Source of the DNA: Planotetraspora silvatica
GTDB taxonomy: Bacteria; Actinomycetota; Actinomycetes; Streptosporangiales; Streptosporangiaceae
Assembly: GCF_016863315.1 (NCBI RefSeq)
Contig: NZ_BOOQ01000013.1
Location: forward strand, 186,001 to 250,000
Reading direction: 5' to 3'
DNA: 64,000 bases
Made by a program: the position numbers and the translations under genes. Numbering within the stretch: the first letter of the stretch is position 1; every line of letters starts with the position of its first letter. Below the pieces are notes generated by a model that saw only the letters and a list, made by a program, of their open reading frames with translations, did no database searches and was not told where the DNA came from. Of the stretch, positions 45,793 through 54,370 are shown piece by piece.

Positions 45793-47235
45793 ATGGCGCA
45801 GATCACCACCGACATTCCCGCGCGACTCGACCGCCTGCCCTGGGCCCGCTGGCACTGGCTCGTCCTCGCGGGCCTCGGCACCGTGTGGGTCCTCGACGGG
45901 CTCGAGGTCACCATCGTCGGCGTCATCGGTCCCCGGATCACCCAGACGGCCAGCGGGCTCGGGCTGACCGACAGCCAGGTGGGGCTGGCCGCCGGCGTGT
46001 ACGTCGCCGGAGCCTGCCTGGGCGCCCTCATCTTCGGCCACCTGACCGACCGGTTCGGCCGCAAGAAGCTCTTCCTCGTCACGCTCGCCGTCTATCTCGT
46101 CGCCACCGTGGCGACGGCGTTCTCCACCGAGGCCTGGTACTTCTTCCTTTGCCGGTTCTTCACGGGAGCCGGCATCGGCGGCGAGTACGCCGCGATCAAC
46201 TCGGCGATCGACGAGTTGATCCCCGCGCGGGTACGGGGGACGGTCGACCTGGTCGTCAACGGCTCCTTCTGGCTGGGCACCACAGTGGGCGCCGCGATCG
46301 CCATCCCCCTGCTCGATCCGGGCGTGCTCCCCATCGACGTGGGCTGGCGCGTGCTCTTCGGCCTCGGCGCGGTGCTCGGGATCGGCATCCTGCTGATCAG
46401 GCGGATGGTGCCGGAGAGTCCCCGGTGGCTGGCCATCCACGGCCGCGAACGGGAGGCCGAGGACATCGTCGGGGACATCGAGAGACAGGTCCGCGAGGAG
46501 AGCGGCAGGGATCTGGAGCCGCCCGCCGGTGAGATCAGGATCACCCAGCGCACCCACACCCCGCTGACCGAGGTGGCCGCCACGTTGCTGCGCCGCTACC
46601 CGAAGCGGACGGTCGTCGGGCTGGCGCTCTTCGTCGGGCAGGCCTTCCTGTACAACGCGGTCTTCTTCACCTATGCGCTCGTGCTCGCCACGTTCTTCAA
46701 GGTCCCCGCAGGCAGCACGCCCTGGTACCTGATCCCCGTGGCCATCGGCAACTTCCTCGGGCCGGTGCTGCTCGGCAGGTTTTTCGACTCGGTGGGCCGC
46801 CGGGCACTGATCGCGGGCTCCTACATCGTCTCCGGCCTGCTCCTGCTGGGCACGGCGGCGCTCTTCCACAGCGGGGTCCTCTCGGCGGGGACGCTGACCG
46901 CCTGCTGGCTGGTGGTGTTCTTCTTCGCGTCGGCGGGAGCGAGTTCGGCCTACCTGACGGTCTCGGAGATCTTCCCAATGGAGACCAGGGCCCTCGCGAT
47001 CGCCCTGTTCTACGCGGTCGGGACGGGGCTCGGCGGCATCATCGGCCCCGTGCTCTTCGGCCGCCTGGTGGAGAGCGGATCGGTGGGCAACGTCGCGCTG
47101 GGCTACGTGGTCGGCGCGGTCCTGATGATGGGCGCCGGCGCGGTCGAATGGTTCATGGGGGTGGAGGCGGCCAGGCGATCGCTGGAGGACATCGCGCAAC
47201 CCTTGAGCGTCCAGGAGGAGCGGGTGGCGGGATGA
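45793..47235 (+). CDS. MFS transporter, sugar/organic acid porter type
   Basis: This is a 480-residue inner-membrane transporter with 12 predicted helices. Signature motifs are GHLTDRFGRKKLFLVTLAVY between helices 2 and 3, RFFTGAGIGGEYAAINSAID in helix 4, and the central loop PESPRWLAIHGREREAEDIV. The second-half repeat is FFDSVGRRALIAGSY. These belong to the sugar-porter/aromatic-acid branch of the superfamily, so proton-linked uptake of a small carbon compound is likely. The start ATG 45793 follows AAGGGGACGAT. No enzyme gene adjoins it to reveal the substrate. Confidence 0.92.
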   Translation: MAQITTDIPARLDRLPWARWHWLVLAGLGTVWVLDGLEVTIVGVIGPRITQTASGLGLTDSQVGLAAGVYVAGACLGALIFGHLTDRFGRKKLFLVTLAVYLVATVATAFSTEAWYFFLCRFFTGAGIGGEYAAINSAIDELIPARVRGTVDLVVNGSFWLGTTVGAAIAIPLLDPGVLPIDVGWRVLFGLGAVLGIGILLIRRMVPESPRWLAIHGREREAEDIVGDIERQVREESGRDLEPPAGEIRITQRTHTPLTEVAATLLRRYPKRTVVGLALFVGQAFLYNAVFFTYALVLATFFKVPAGSTPWYLIPVAIGNFLGPVLLGRFFDSVGRRALIAGSYIVSGLLLLGTAALFHSGVLSAGTLTACWLVVFFFASAGASSAYLTVSEIFPMETRALAIALFYAVGTGLGGIIGPVLFGRLVESGSVGNVALGYVVGAVLMMGAGAVEWFMGVEAARRSLEDIAQPLSVQEERVAG

Positions 47236-47304
47236 CAGCCCGAGCGGTGGGTATCACCCTGTCTGATGCCATAAGGGGCAACATGTCATACATTCGGGGG
47301 AATT

Positions 47305-47430
47305 ATGGCTGAGGCGCCGAAGAAGAAGCACGCCAAGTCCACGGCGAAGGCGAAAAAGACGGCCATCAAGGAAGCCCGCTCGATCAAACAGGCCAAGAGG
47401 GACAGGCGGACCACGGAAGCAGGCGAGTGA
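47305..47430 (+). CDS. Very small, highly basic protein of 41 residues
   Basis: The frame starts at ATG 47305 with GGGGG five bases upstream, a convincing ribosome binding site. The peptide begins MAEAPKKKHAKSTAKAKK and is about one third Lys/Arg, with an acidic C-terminal end (TTEAGE). It could bind nucleic acid, like tiny histone-like or ribosome-associated proteins, but I know no named family. A hairpin follows at 47461, supporting a separate transcription unit. Confidence 0.6.
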   Translation: MAEAPKKKHAKSTAKAKKTAIKEARSIKQAKRDRRTTEAGE

Positions 47431-47460
47431 CCGGCGCGATCCGTGTCCGCCCGGCGGATG

Positions 47461-47485
47461 TGCCCGCGTGCCCTGCTCGCGGGCA
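47461..47485. terminator. Hairpin after the small basic gene
   Basis: TGCCCGCG and its exact complement enclose a nine-base loop. Outer arms CGGCGGA (47452-47458) and TCCGCCG (about 47494-47500) extend the stem with an internal bulge. It is a likely terminator. Confidence 0.55.
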
Positions 47486-47603
47486 TTCCGCGTCCGCCGC
47501 AAGGGGTCGCCTACGGGCATCGCCACACATATGACATTCATCCTGATAAATACAGGATCACCCCCACTGCTTGCTTTCAGGAGCTTCGGGCAGAGTTGAG
47601 GGC

Positions 47604-48095
47604 GTGGAAACCACGACCCTCCGCCCCCCTCAGCACCGGGTGAGCCGCACCGCCCGGTGGTACTGGGCCGCCCGCGCCGCCTTCGGCTGGCTGGTCCTCA
47701 TCGCCGTCCAGGTCATCTGGCTGGTCGCGGACGGCGACGACGTCGGCCTTCGCCTGGCCGCGCTCGTCGCCACCGTGATCGTCGCGGTGACGCACGTCAC
47801 CGTCATGCCGCTGTGGCGCTACAACGTCCACCGGTGGGAGACCACCCCCGAGGCCGTCTACACCCAGTCGGGCTGGTTCAAGCAGGAGTGGCGGATCGCG
47901 CCCGTTTCCCGCATCCAGACCGTCGACAGCGCCCGGGGCCCGTTCGAGCAGTTGTTCAGGCTGGCCAACGTCACCGTCACGACCGCCTCCGCCGCCGGGC
48001 CGGTCCGCATCAGCGGGCTCGACCGCGAGACGGCGCAACGGCTCGTCGACGAGCTCACCGCGAACGCGCAGGCCACCGCGGGTGATGCCACATGA
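47604..48095 (+). CDS. PH domain membrane protein (YdbS-like)
   Basis: The 163-residue protein has two membrane helices (AAFGWLVLIAVQVIWLV and LAALVATVIVAVTHVTVMPL) followed by a bacterial PH (bPH2) domain: YNVHRWETTPEAVYTQSGWF, KQEWRIAPVSRIQTVD and FRLANVTVTTASAAGPVRIS. It is coupled by a four-base overlap to the larger PH-domain gene, as ydbS and ydbT are in other Gram-positive bacteria. In Bacillus such proteins are linked to resistance to membrane-active antimicrobials; here the role is inferred from family only. The start is GTG 47604. Confidence 0.9.
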   Translation: METTTLRPPQHRVSRTARWYWAARAAFGWLVLIAVQVIWLVADGDDVGLRLAALVATVIVAVTHVTVMPLWRYNVHRWETTPEAVYTQSGWFKQEWRIAPVSRIQTVDSARGPFEQLFRLANVTVTTASAAGPVRISGLDRETAQRLVDELTANAQATAGDAT

Positions 48096-49783
48096 CGAGC
48101 ACGACAGGCGCCGAGTGGCGGCGGCTGAGCCCCCGGATGCTGGTGGTCCACCCGATCCAGGAGGTCGTCCGGCTCGCCCCGGCGCTCATCGGCCTGCTCG
48201 TGGCCGGATCGAGCAGCGGCGGCCACGGCCCCCTCTGGAGCCTCGCGGGCCTGGTGGTCGCGGTCCTGTTCGGCACGCTGCGCTGGTTCACGACCACCTA
48301 CCGCATCACGCCCGAGCACGTCCAGGTACGCAAGGGTCTGGTGCATCGCAAGGTGCTGACCGTGCCCCGCGACCGGGTCCGCACGGTCGACGTCACCGCC
48401 AACATCCTGCACCGCGTGCTCGGCCTGGCCAGGGTCGAGGTGGGCACCGGCCGGTCCGACAGGAAGGGCGGCGGCGAGCTCAAGCTCGACGCGCTCGGCG
48501 CCCGTGAGGCCGCGGGCCTGCGCGGGGAGCTTCTGCACCGCGAGAGCCGTACGGCCGGCGCACCCGGGGAAACTGCCATGGGGACCGCCATGGACACCGC
48601 CGGGTACACGCCCGAGAGCGCGGGCACGCCCGCGGCCGCCGTGCCTGCCCCGCGGCAGGCCGGCGTCGAGACGGAACTCGCCGCTCTGCGGCCCGAGTGG
48701 ATCCGGTTCGGGCCCTTCACCCTCTCCGGGCTCATCACCGTGGGCATCATCGCCGGTTTCGTCTCCCGGCTCGCGTCCGAGGGCAACGTGAATCTGGGGC
48801 AGATCGCACCGGTCAAGAGCACGCTGGGCTGGTTCGGATCTCTCTCCCTGCCGTTGGAGATCGCGGCGGGCGTCCTCATCCTGGCCGTCTTCGTCATGAT
48901 CGCCTCGACGCTCGGCTACATCCTCGCCTTCTGGGGATTCCGGCTGACCCGCCATTCCAGCGGGACGCTGCACGTCAACCGGGGTCTCATCACCACGAGA
49001 GCGACGACCATCGAGGAGCGGCGCCTGCGCGGCCTCGAGGTCAGCGAGCCCCTGCTGCTGCGTGCCGTACGAGGCGCACGGCTGATCGCCGTGACGACCG
49101 GGCTGCGGGTCGGCCAGGGCGCGCAGCGGGGCGGCTCGATGCTCCTGCCGCCCGCCCCCCTGCGGGAGGCACAGTCCGTGGCCACGCGGGTGCTCGGCGG
49201 CGACGCCGCCACGGTCTCCGGGCCGCTGGTCCAGCACGGGCCAGCGGCCGCACGGCGCAGGTTCACCAGGTCCCTCGGCGTGGTCGTCGCGTGGATCGTG
49301 GTCTGCCTCGTGTTGTGGGAGTGGTCGGACCTGCCTGCCTGGACCTGGGTGGCCGGGCTCGCCCTGCTGCCGGTCACCGCGCTGATCGCGGCGGACCGGT
49401 ACCGGAACCTCGGGCACGCCCTCGTGGCCGGCCACCTGGTCACCCGATGGGGTTCCCTCGTCCGCAGGCGCGTGGTCCTGGAGTACGACGGGATCATCGG
49501 CTGGAACGTCGAGCGTTCGTTCTTCCAGCGTCGTGCCGGGCTCGTCACCCTGACCGCGACCACCGCCGCGGGCCGCCAGGGATACCGCGTGCAGGACGTC
49601 GGACTGGGCGAGGCCCTCCGGCTCGCGTCGGCAGGCTCGCCCGGCCTGCTCGATCCGTTCCTGTCAGGCGGAAGGCCCTCGTCACGGCACGAGACGCAGG
49701 TCCCAGGCGAACCGCGCGTCCCAGGCGAACCGCGCGTCCCGGGCGGGCCGTCGGACATCGCGCATCCCCTCATCTCCGGCTGA
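48092..49783 (+). CDS. Multi-PH-domain membrane protein (YdbT-like)
   Basis: The 563-residue protein has three bPH2 domains, each preceded by a helix pair: TYRITPEHVQVRKGLVHRKV (about 70-90), FRLTRHSSGTLHVNRGLITT (about 287-306), and GHALVAGHLVTRWGSLVRRR near residue 440. A Pro/Gly/Val-rich tail of short repeats (VPGEPR three times) ends the chain. It faces the cytoplasm from the membrane and is coupled to the smaller partner (ATGA overlap at 48092). The function is unknown beyond envelope association. Confidence 0.9.
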   Translation: MTSTTGAEWRRLSPRMLVVHPIQEVVRLAPALIGLLVAGSSSGGHGPLWSLAGLVVAVLFGTLRWFTTTYRITPEHVQVRKGLVHRKVLTVPRDRVRTVDVTANILHRVLGLARVEVGTGRSDRKGGGELKLDALGAREAAGLRGELLHRESRTAGAPGETAMGTAMDTAGYTPESAGTPAAAVPAPRQAGVETELAALRPEWIRFGPFTLSGLITVGIIAGFVSRLASEGNVNLGQIAPVKSTLGWFGSLSLPLEIAAGVLILAVFVMIASTLGYILAFWGFRLTRHSSGTLHVNRGLITTRATTIEERRLRGLEVSEPLLLRAVRGARLIAVTTGLRVGQGAQRGGSMLLPPAPLREAQSVATRVLGGDAATVSGPLVQHGPAAARRRFTRSLGVVVAWIVVCLVLWEWSDLPAWTWVAGLALLPVTALIAADRYRNLGHALVAGHLVTRWGSLVRRRVVLEYDGIIGWNVERSFFQRRAGLVTLTATTAAGRQGYRVQDVGLGEALRLASAGSPGLLDPFLSGGRPSSRHETQVPGEPRVPGEPRVPGGPSDIAHPLISG

Positions 49784-49875
49784 ACGTCACATACCATGAC
49801 GGCGCCGCCCTCTCGCCGGAGCTGGGATGACAGGCTCCGGAGCCCGGCGGACCGCACCAGTGCTGGAGGAGCCCG

Positions 49876-50889
49876 ATGACCCGTTACGGCCCCATGTTCG
49901 GCCCCGACGTCACCTTTCTCGGGGTCGGACGATGCGACCTGGACGACGCGGAGACCTACGCCGGGGCGGACGTCGTCATCGTCGGCGCGCCCTTCGACGG
50001 CGGGACGTCGCACCGTCCGGGCGCGCGCTTCGGGCCGAGCGCCATCCGGCAGGCGTGCTACCTCCCGCACGACGGCTCCCGGCCGAGCCTCGCCCTCCGC
50101 GTGGACGCGCTCCAGGATCTCCGGGTGCTGGACGCCGGCGACGTGGAGACCTACGCCGGTGACATCGAGGGCAGCCTGCGCGCGATCGAGGACGCGGTCG
50201 CCCGAGTCGCGGCCTCGGGCGCGATCCCCATCGTGCTCGGCGGCGATCACACGGTGGCTCTGCCCGACGCCACCGGCGTGGCCCGTCACCACGGTTTCGG
50301 CCGGATCTCCATGCTGCACTTCGACGCCCACGCGGACACGGGGGACGTCGAGTTCGGGCATCTGCACGGCCACGGCCAGCCGATGCGCCGCCTGATCGAG
50401 TCCGGGGCCGTCCGCGGCGACCGGTTCCTCCAGATCGGCCTGCGGGGGTACTGGCCGGGGCCCGACGTCCTCGACTGGATGGCCGGGCAGAAGATGCGCT
50501 CCTACGAGATGACCGAGGTCGTCGCCCGGGGTCTGGACACGTGCCTCACCGAGGCCTACGGCATCGCGCTCGACGACTGCGACGGCGTCTACCTCTCGGT
50601 CGACGTCGACGTCTGCGATCCCGGGCACGCCCCGGGGACGGGCACCCCCGAGCCTGGCGGCCTGTCCGCCCGGCAACTGCTCGACGCCGTCCGGAGGACC
50701 TGTTACGAACTTCCGGTCGTGGGCGTCGAGATCGTCGAGGTCGCGCCGCCGTACGACCATGCGGAGATCACCGCCTACCTGGGGAACCGCGTCGTCCTCG
50801 AGGCGCTGTCCGCCATGGCCCGCCGCCGCAAGGACGCCGCGGAGGGCACCCGCTGGGACCCCGCCCGCCCTCTGCTCGACGGCCGCTGA
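49876..50889 (+). CDS. Agmatinase/arginase family ureohydrolase
   Basis: This is a dinuclear manganese enzyme that hydrolyses a guanidino group to urea. The 337-residue protein has all metal ligands: GGDHTV (about 123-128), HFDAHADTGD, and SVDVDVCDPGHAPGTGTPEP. The N-terminal VIVGAPFDGGTSHRPGARFG and the Glu in EIVEVAPPYD are also conserved. These point to agmatinase or guanidinobutyrase rather than arginase, but the substrate cannot be fixed. ATG 49876 follows GGAGGAG. It is probably monocistronic. Confidence 0.9.
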   Translation: MTRYGPMFGPDVTFLGVGRCDLDDAETYAGADVVIVGAPFDGGTSHRPGARFGPSAIRQACYLPHDGSRPSLALRVDALQDLRVLDAGDVETYAGDIEGSLRAIEDAVARVAASGAIPIVLGGDHTVALPDATGVARHHGFGRISMLHFDAHADTGDVEFGHLHGHGQPMRRLIESGAVRGDRFLQIGLRGYWPGPDVLDWMAGQKMRSYEMTEVVARGLDTCLTEAYGIALDDCDGVYLSVDVDVCDPGHAPGTGTPEPGGLSARQLLDAVRRTCYELPVVGVEIVEVAPPYDHAEITAYLGNRVVLEALSAMARRRKDAAEGTRWDPARPLLDGR

Positions 50890-50982
50890 CTCGTCCGGAA
50901 ACGGTTGCTTTGCGCGAACCCGTGCCGCACACTACTCGCATGATCGGCGACCGGCTGATCACGCTACGTCGATCTGACCGGC

Positions 50983-52107
50983 GTGCGTAGGGGTGTGCAC
51001 CGGGGGCGTGTGGCGCTCCTGGCCGTCGTCGTCTCCTCCATGATGCTGACCGTGCTCGGCCGCCTCTGGTACCTGCAGGTCGTCTCGGGTCCGTACTACG
51101 CGAGGGCGGCGGCTGACTCACGCCTGCGCACGGTGCCCCTGCCCGCGCCGTGGGGCCGGATCCTCGCCGCCGACGGCCGCCCGCTGACCGCGGACGCCCT
51201 CGTCGGCCGCGGTGGGCTGGAGACGTGGTACCGCGCCGACCTGGCGGGCCGTGCCGGCGTCCGCGAACTGGCCGTGGACAGCAGGGGAACGGTCACCCGG
51301 GTCCTGGGCGAACGCGGGCCTCAACCGGGGAACACGCTGACGACCAGCGTCGATCCGCGGATCCAGCGCCTGGCCGAGCAGGCGCTCGCCGTCGTCGCCG
51401 CGAAGGCGGGACGGGAGTCCACGGGCGCGGTGGTCGTGCTGGAGACCTCGACCGGGCGCGTGATCGCCCTCGCCGGCCACGCGGGCCGGGAGACGCACGG
51501 CGGCGCCATGGGGCTGGACACCGAGAGCCTCTCCGGAGCCTCCGGAGCGCTGATCGCGCAGCGGGCGCCCGGGTCCGCGCATGCGATCACCGCTGCGGGA
51601 GCGGCGGCGGCGTTCGGCTTCGGGCGACGCACCGGGATCGACTTACCGAACGAGGCGACGGGCTACATTCCGGACTCCGTGCATCCGGAGCACGGCCCGG
51701 CCGCCGGCCAGGGAGAGGTCCTGGTCACCCCGCTCCAACTCGCCACGGCCTATGCCGCCGCCGTCAACGGCGGGACGCTCTTCAGCCCCCGCCTGGCCAT
51801 GGCCGTGGTGCGGCCCGACGGCACGGTGGTGCGCACGATCGCCCCGCCCGCCGCCGGCCGGGTGGCGGCCTCCCCCGAGACCATGCGCGGCATCCGGCAC
51901 ACCCTCGCCGCGATCTCGTCCCGGGGCTCGGCCCTCGACGTGCACGGCGGGCCGGGCACATCCTGGTCCGCGTGCTACGTCCCCGCCGAGACCCCCCGGT
52001 ATGTCGTGGTCGTGGTGTCGTCACGGGCCGGAGGCCACGCGGCCGACTCGGCGGCGCGGACCATGCGCGAGGGCATCCCCCGGCTCAGCACGACCCGCGG
52101 GACATGA
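50983..52107 (+). CDS. Degenerate PbpA-like penicillin-binding protein without active-site motifs
   Basis: The 374-residue protein has a class B PBP layout: an N-terminal anchor (ALLAVVVSSMMLTVLGRLWYL), the short dimerisation region, then the transpeptidase fold (TGAVVVLETSTGRVIALAG; FGFGRRTGIDLPNEATGYIP; QGEVLVTPLQLATAYAAAVN). The SxxK box is S198-A-H-A201, without Lys. The region with the SxN motif is deleted, so FGFG follows almost directly. KTGT is GPGT (323-326). It therefore should not bind penicillin or cross-link peptidoglycan. The frame is intact and overlaps the rodA-like gene by four bases. It could be a scaffold or regulator of that SEDS protein. The start GTG 50983 is uncertain. 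Confidence 0.85.
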   Translation: MRRGVHRGRVALLAVVVSSMMLTVLGRLWYLQVVSGPYYARAAADSRLRTVPLPAPWGRILAADGRPLTADALVGRGGLETWYRADLAGRAGVRELAVDSRGTVTRVLGERGPQPGNTLTTSVDPRIQRLAEQALAVVAAKAGRESTGAVVVLETSTGRVIALAGHAGRETHGGAMGLDTESLSGASGALIAQRAPGSAHAITAAGAAAAFGFGRRTGIDLPNEATGYIPDSVHPEHGPAAGQGEVLVTPLQLATAYAAAVNGGTLFSPRLAMAVVRPDGTVVRTIAPPAAGRVAASPETMRGIRHTLAAISSRGSALDVHGGPGTSWSACYVPAETPRYVVVVVSSRAGGHAADSAARTMREGIPRLSTTRGT

Positions 52108-53231
52108 CGCCCCTCCCGGCGTGGTCGGCGCCGTTCGCCGCGCGCACGCCCATGGACCCGGGATTGCTGGTCCCGTCGGCCGCCCTCGCGGGCATCGGCC
52201 TGCTCCTCGTGGGCTCGGCCACCCGGGCCGATCCCGGCTCGGTCTTCGTCCAGCGGCAGGCGTTCAGCGTCTGCCTCGGGCTCGCCCTCATGTGGCTCGT
52301 GTCCCGGTCGGAGCCACGGGTCCTGCGGGCGTACGTCCCGGTGGTCTACCTGCTCGGGATCGCCGGCCTGGTCGCCGTGCTCACCCCGCTCGGCCGTACG
52401 GTCAACGGTTCGCAAGCGTGGATCGTGCTCGGCCCCGGGCTCGGGTTCCAGCCGTCCGAGTTCGCCAAGGTGGCGACGATCCTCGCGCTCGCCGGCGTGC
52501 TGGGCGGGCGGGGCGATTCCGGGCGGCCGGGCGGCCGGGCCGTGCTCCTCGCCCTCGCGCTGACGGCCGCGCCGGTGCTTCTGATCGCCATGGAACCCGA
52601 CTTCGGCACGGCGCTCGTCTTCTGCGCCGTGACCATCGGCATGATCACACTGTCCGGGGCGCGGATGCGCTGGCTCGCCGGGCTGGCCGCGCTGAGCGGT
52701 CTCGGCCTCGTCCTGATGTGGCGACTCGCCCTCCTGCGGCCCTACCAGCTGCGACGGTTGTCGGTCCTCCTCGATCCCGAGGCCGATCCGCTGGGCTCGG
52801 GTTATCACGCCACCCAGGCGCGCATCGCTGTCGGCTCGGGCGAGGTGTTCGGGACGGGCCTGTTCCGGGGCGGGCAGACCGCGGGCCACTTCGTCCCCGA
52901 GCAGCACACCGACTTCATCTTCACGGTGGCCGGTGAGGAACTCGGCTTCCTCGGCGCCGCCTCCATCGTGCTGCTGGTGACCCTGCTGCTCTTGCGAGGC
53001 CTGTGGATCACGGCCTCCAGCGCCTCGTCGTACGGCACGGTGCTCGCCGGCGGGGTGATCTGCTGGCTGGCCTTCCAGGCGTTCGTGAACATGGGCATGA
53101 CGATCGGCATCGTGCCGATCACGGGCCTGCCGCTCCCCTTCGTCTCCTACGGAGGCTCCGCCATCGTCGCGGCCTTCGCGGCCGTCGGCCTGCTGGACGC
53201 CGTCAACCGGACTCGTGAGGCCGTGCCGTAG
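52104..53231 (+). CDS. SEDS family glycosyltransferase (RodA/FtsW-like)
   Basis: The 375-residue, ten-helix membrane protein belongs to the SEDS family that polymerises lipid II into glycan strands. Conserved blocks are NGSQAWIVLGPGLGFQPSEF, EPDFGTALVF, GYHATQARIAVGSGEVFGTG, VPEQHTDFIFTVAGEELGFL and PLPFVSYGGSAIV. It is slightly short for RodA. SEDS proteins work with a class B PBP; its coupled partner here is the degenerate PBP (ATGA overlap at 52104), so it either works with another PBP or is allosterically controlled by this one. Confidence 0.93.
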   Translation: MTPLPAWSAPFAARTPMDPGLLVPSAALAGIGLLLVGSATRADPGSVFVQRQAFSVCLGLALMWLVSRSEPRVLRAYVPVVYLLGIAGLVAVLTPLGRTVNGSQAWIVLGPGLGFQPSEFAKVATILALAGVLGGRGDSGRPGGRAVLLALALTAAPVLLIAMEPDFGTALVFCAVTIGMITLSGARMRWLAGLAALSGLGLVLMWRLALLRPYQLRRLSVLLDPEADPLGSGYHATQARIAVGSGEVFGTGLFRGGQTAGHFVPEQHTDFIFTVAGEELGFLGAASIVLLVTLLLLRGLWITASSASSYGTVLAGGVICWLAFQAFVNMGMTIGIVPITGLPLPFVSYGGSAIVAAFAAVGLLDAVNRTREAVP

Positions 53232-53246
53232 GGCAGGCTTGGGGGA

Positions 53247-54362
53247 ATGCGGAGCAAGCTGGGCAGCCGGGTGGCGGAGGCGGCGGAGATCGCGCTGGCC
53301 ACCCGGAAGCATGTGACGGCCCTCGACGTGCTGACCGGTCTGCGCTGGCTGCGCGGCCGCGATGTGGACACCTGGCGGCAGGGACGGGCCGGCGACCTGG
53401 AACGGCTGGCGGCCGTGGACGCCTCCCGCATGGCGGAGGCGATCGCGCACCTGCGCGAGTGGGCGGTCGACGGCGGCCTCGTCGCCAACGAGGCGGCCTA
53501 CACCTCCGCGGGCCGGGACCGGCGGCCACTGCGCTTCACGACCGCGGGCGGCGAGGAACTCGAGCGCTCGTTCCGCGTCCACTGGGTGTCGCCGGACATG
53601 ACCGAGGCGGCCCGCCGCCGCCTCGAGGAACGGCAGAACCGGGCCCCTGACCTCGTGGCCGTCGCGCCGGTCGAGTCGTGGACCTGCGCGGGCTGCGCGG
53701 CCACGACGCGCGTGGACACCGCGGCGCGAACGACGGAGCCCGCAGGGGATCGTACGGCGGACCTGACCGGATTCATGATCACAGAAGCGGACCAGCCGTT
53801 CTGCCTGACGTGCGCGGACATGGATCACCTGCTCTTCCTCCCCGCGGGCGACGCCGCGCTCAGCCGCCGGGCCAAGAAGGGCAGCGGCCTGTCGGCCGTC
53901 GTCGTCCGGTACAACCGGCGGCGCAAGCGCTACGAGCGGCTCGGCATCCTCGTCGAGGAGGCGGCGCTCGCGCTGGCCGAGGAGCAGTGCTTCGCCGACG
54001 AGGAGGTACGGCTCCGCCGCCGCGAGCGCGACCGGGAGCGGCGGGCGGGCGAGGACGTGACGTTCCAGGCGGCCATGGCCGGGGAGATCCGCCGCCTGTT
54101 CCCCGGGTGCCCGCCGGATCGGGCGGAGGCCGTCGCCCTCCATGCCGGGCAGCGCGGCAGCGGCCGGGTCGGCAGGACGGCGGCCGCCCGCGTCTTCGAC
54201 GAGAACGCGATCACTCTCGCGGTGGTCGCGAGCGTGCGCCATCTGGACACCGACTACGACCGCCTGCTGATGTCCGGCGTCCCCCGGATGGAGGCCCGTG
54301 ACCGGATCCGTGCCCGCGTCGAGGAGGTCCTGGCCGGCTGGCGGAGCGCTTCACGACGTTAG
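53247..54362 (+). CDS. DUF2293 domain protein
   Basis: The 371-residue protein has a helical N-terminal half, a putative zinc knuckle with paired cysteines (WTCAGCAATTR and FCLTCADMDHLL), and a C-terminal DUF2293 domain from about residue 273 (IRRLFPGCPPDRAEAVALHA, SGRVGRTAAARVFDENAITL). DUF2293 occurs in proteins of unknown function in bacteria and fungi. Nucleic-acid binding is plausible from the cysteines and basic stretch RYNRRRKRYERL but not shown. It starts 15 bases after the rodA-like gene and is convergent with the kinase gene. Confidence 0.85.
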   Translation: MRSKLGSRVAEAAEIALATRKHVTALDVLTGLRWLRGRDVDTWRQGRAGDLERLAAVDASRMAEAIAHLREWAVDGGLVANEAAYTSAGRDRRPLRFTTAGGEELERSFRVHWVSPDMTEAARRRLEERQNRAPDLVAVAPVESWTCAGCAATTRVDTAARTTEPAGDRTADLTGFMITEADQPFCLTCADMDHLLFLPAGDAALSRRAKKGSGLSAVVVRYNRRRKRYERLGILVEEAALALAEEQCFADEEVRLRRRERDRERRAGEDVTFQAAMAGEIRRLFPGCPPDRAEAVALHAGQRGSGRVGRTAAARVFDENAITLAVVASVRHLDTDYDRLLMSGVPRMEARDRIRARVEEVLAGWRSASRR

Positions 54363-54370
54363 GCGCCGTC

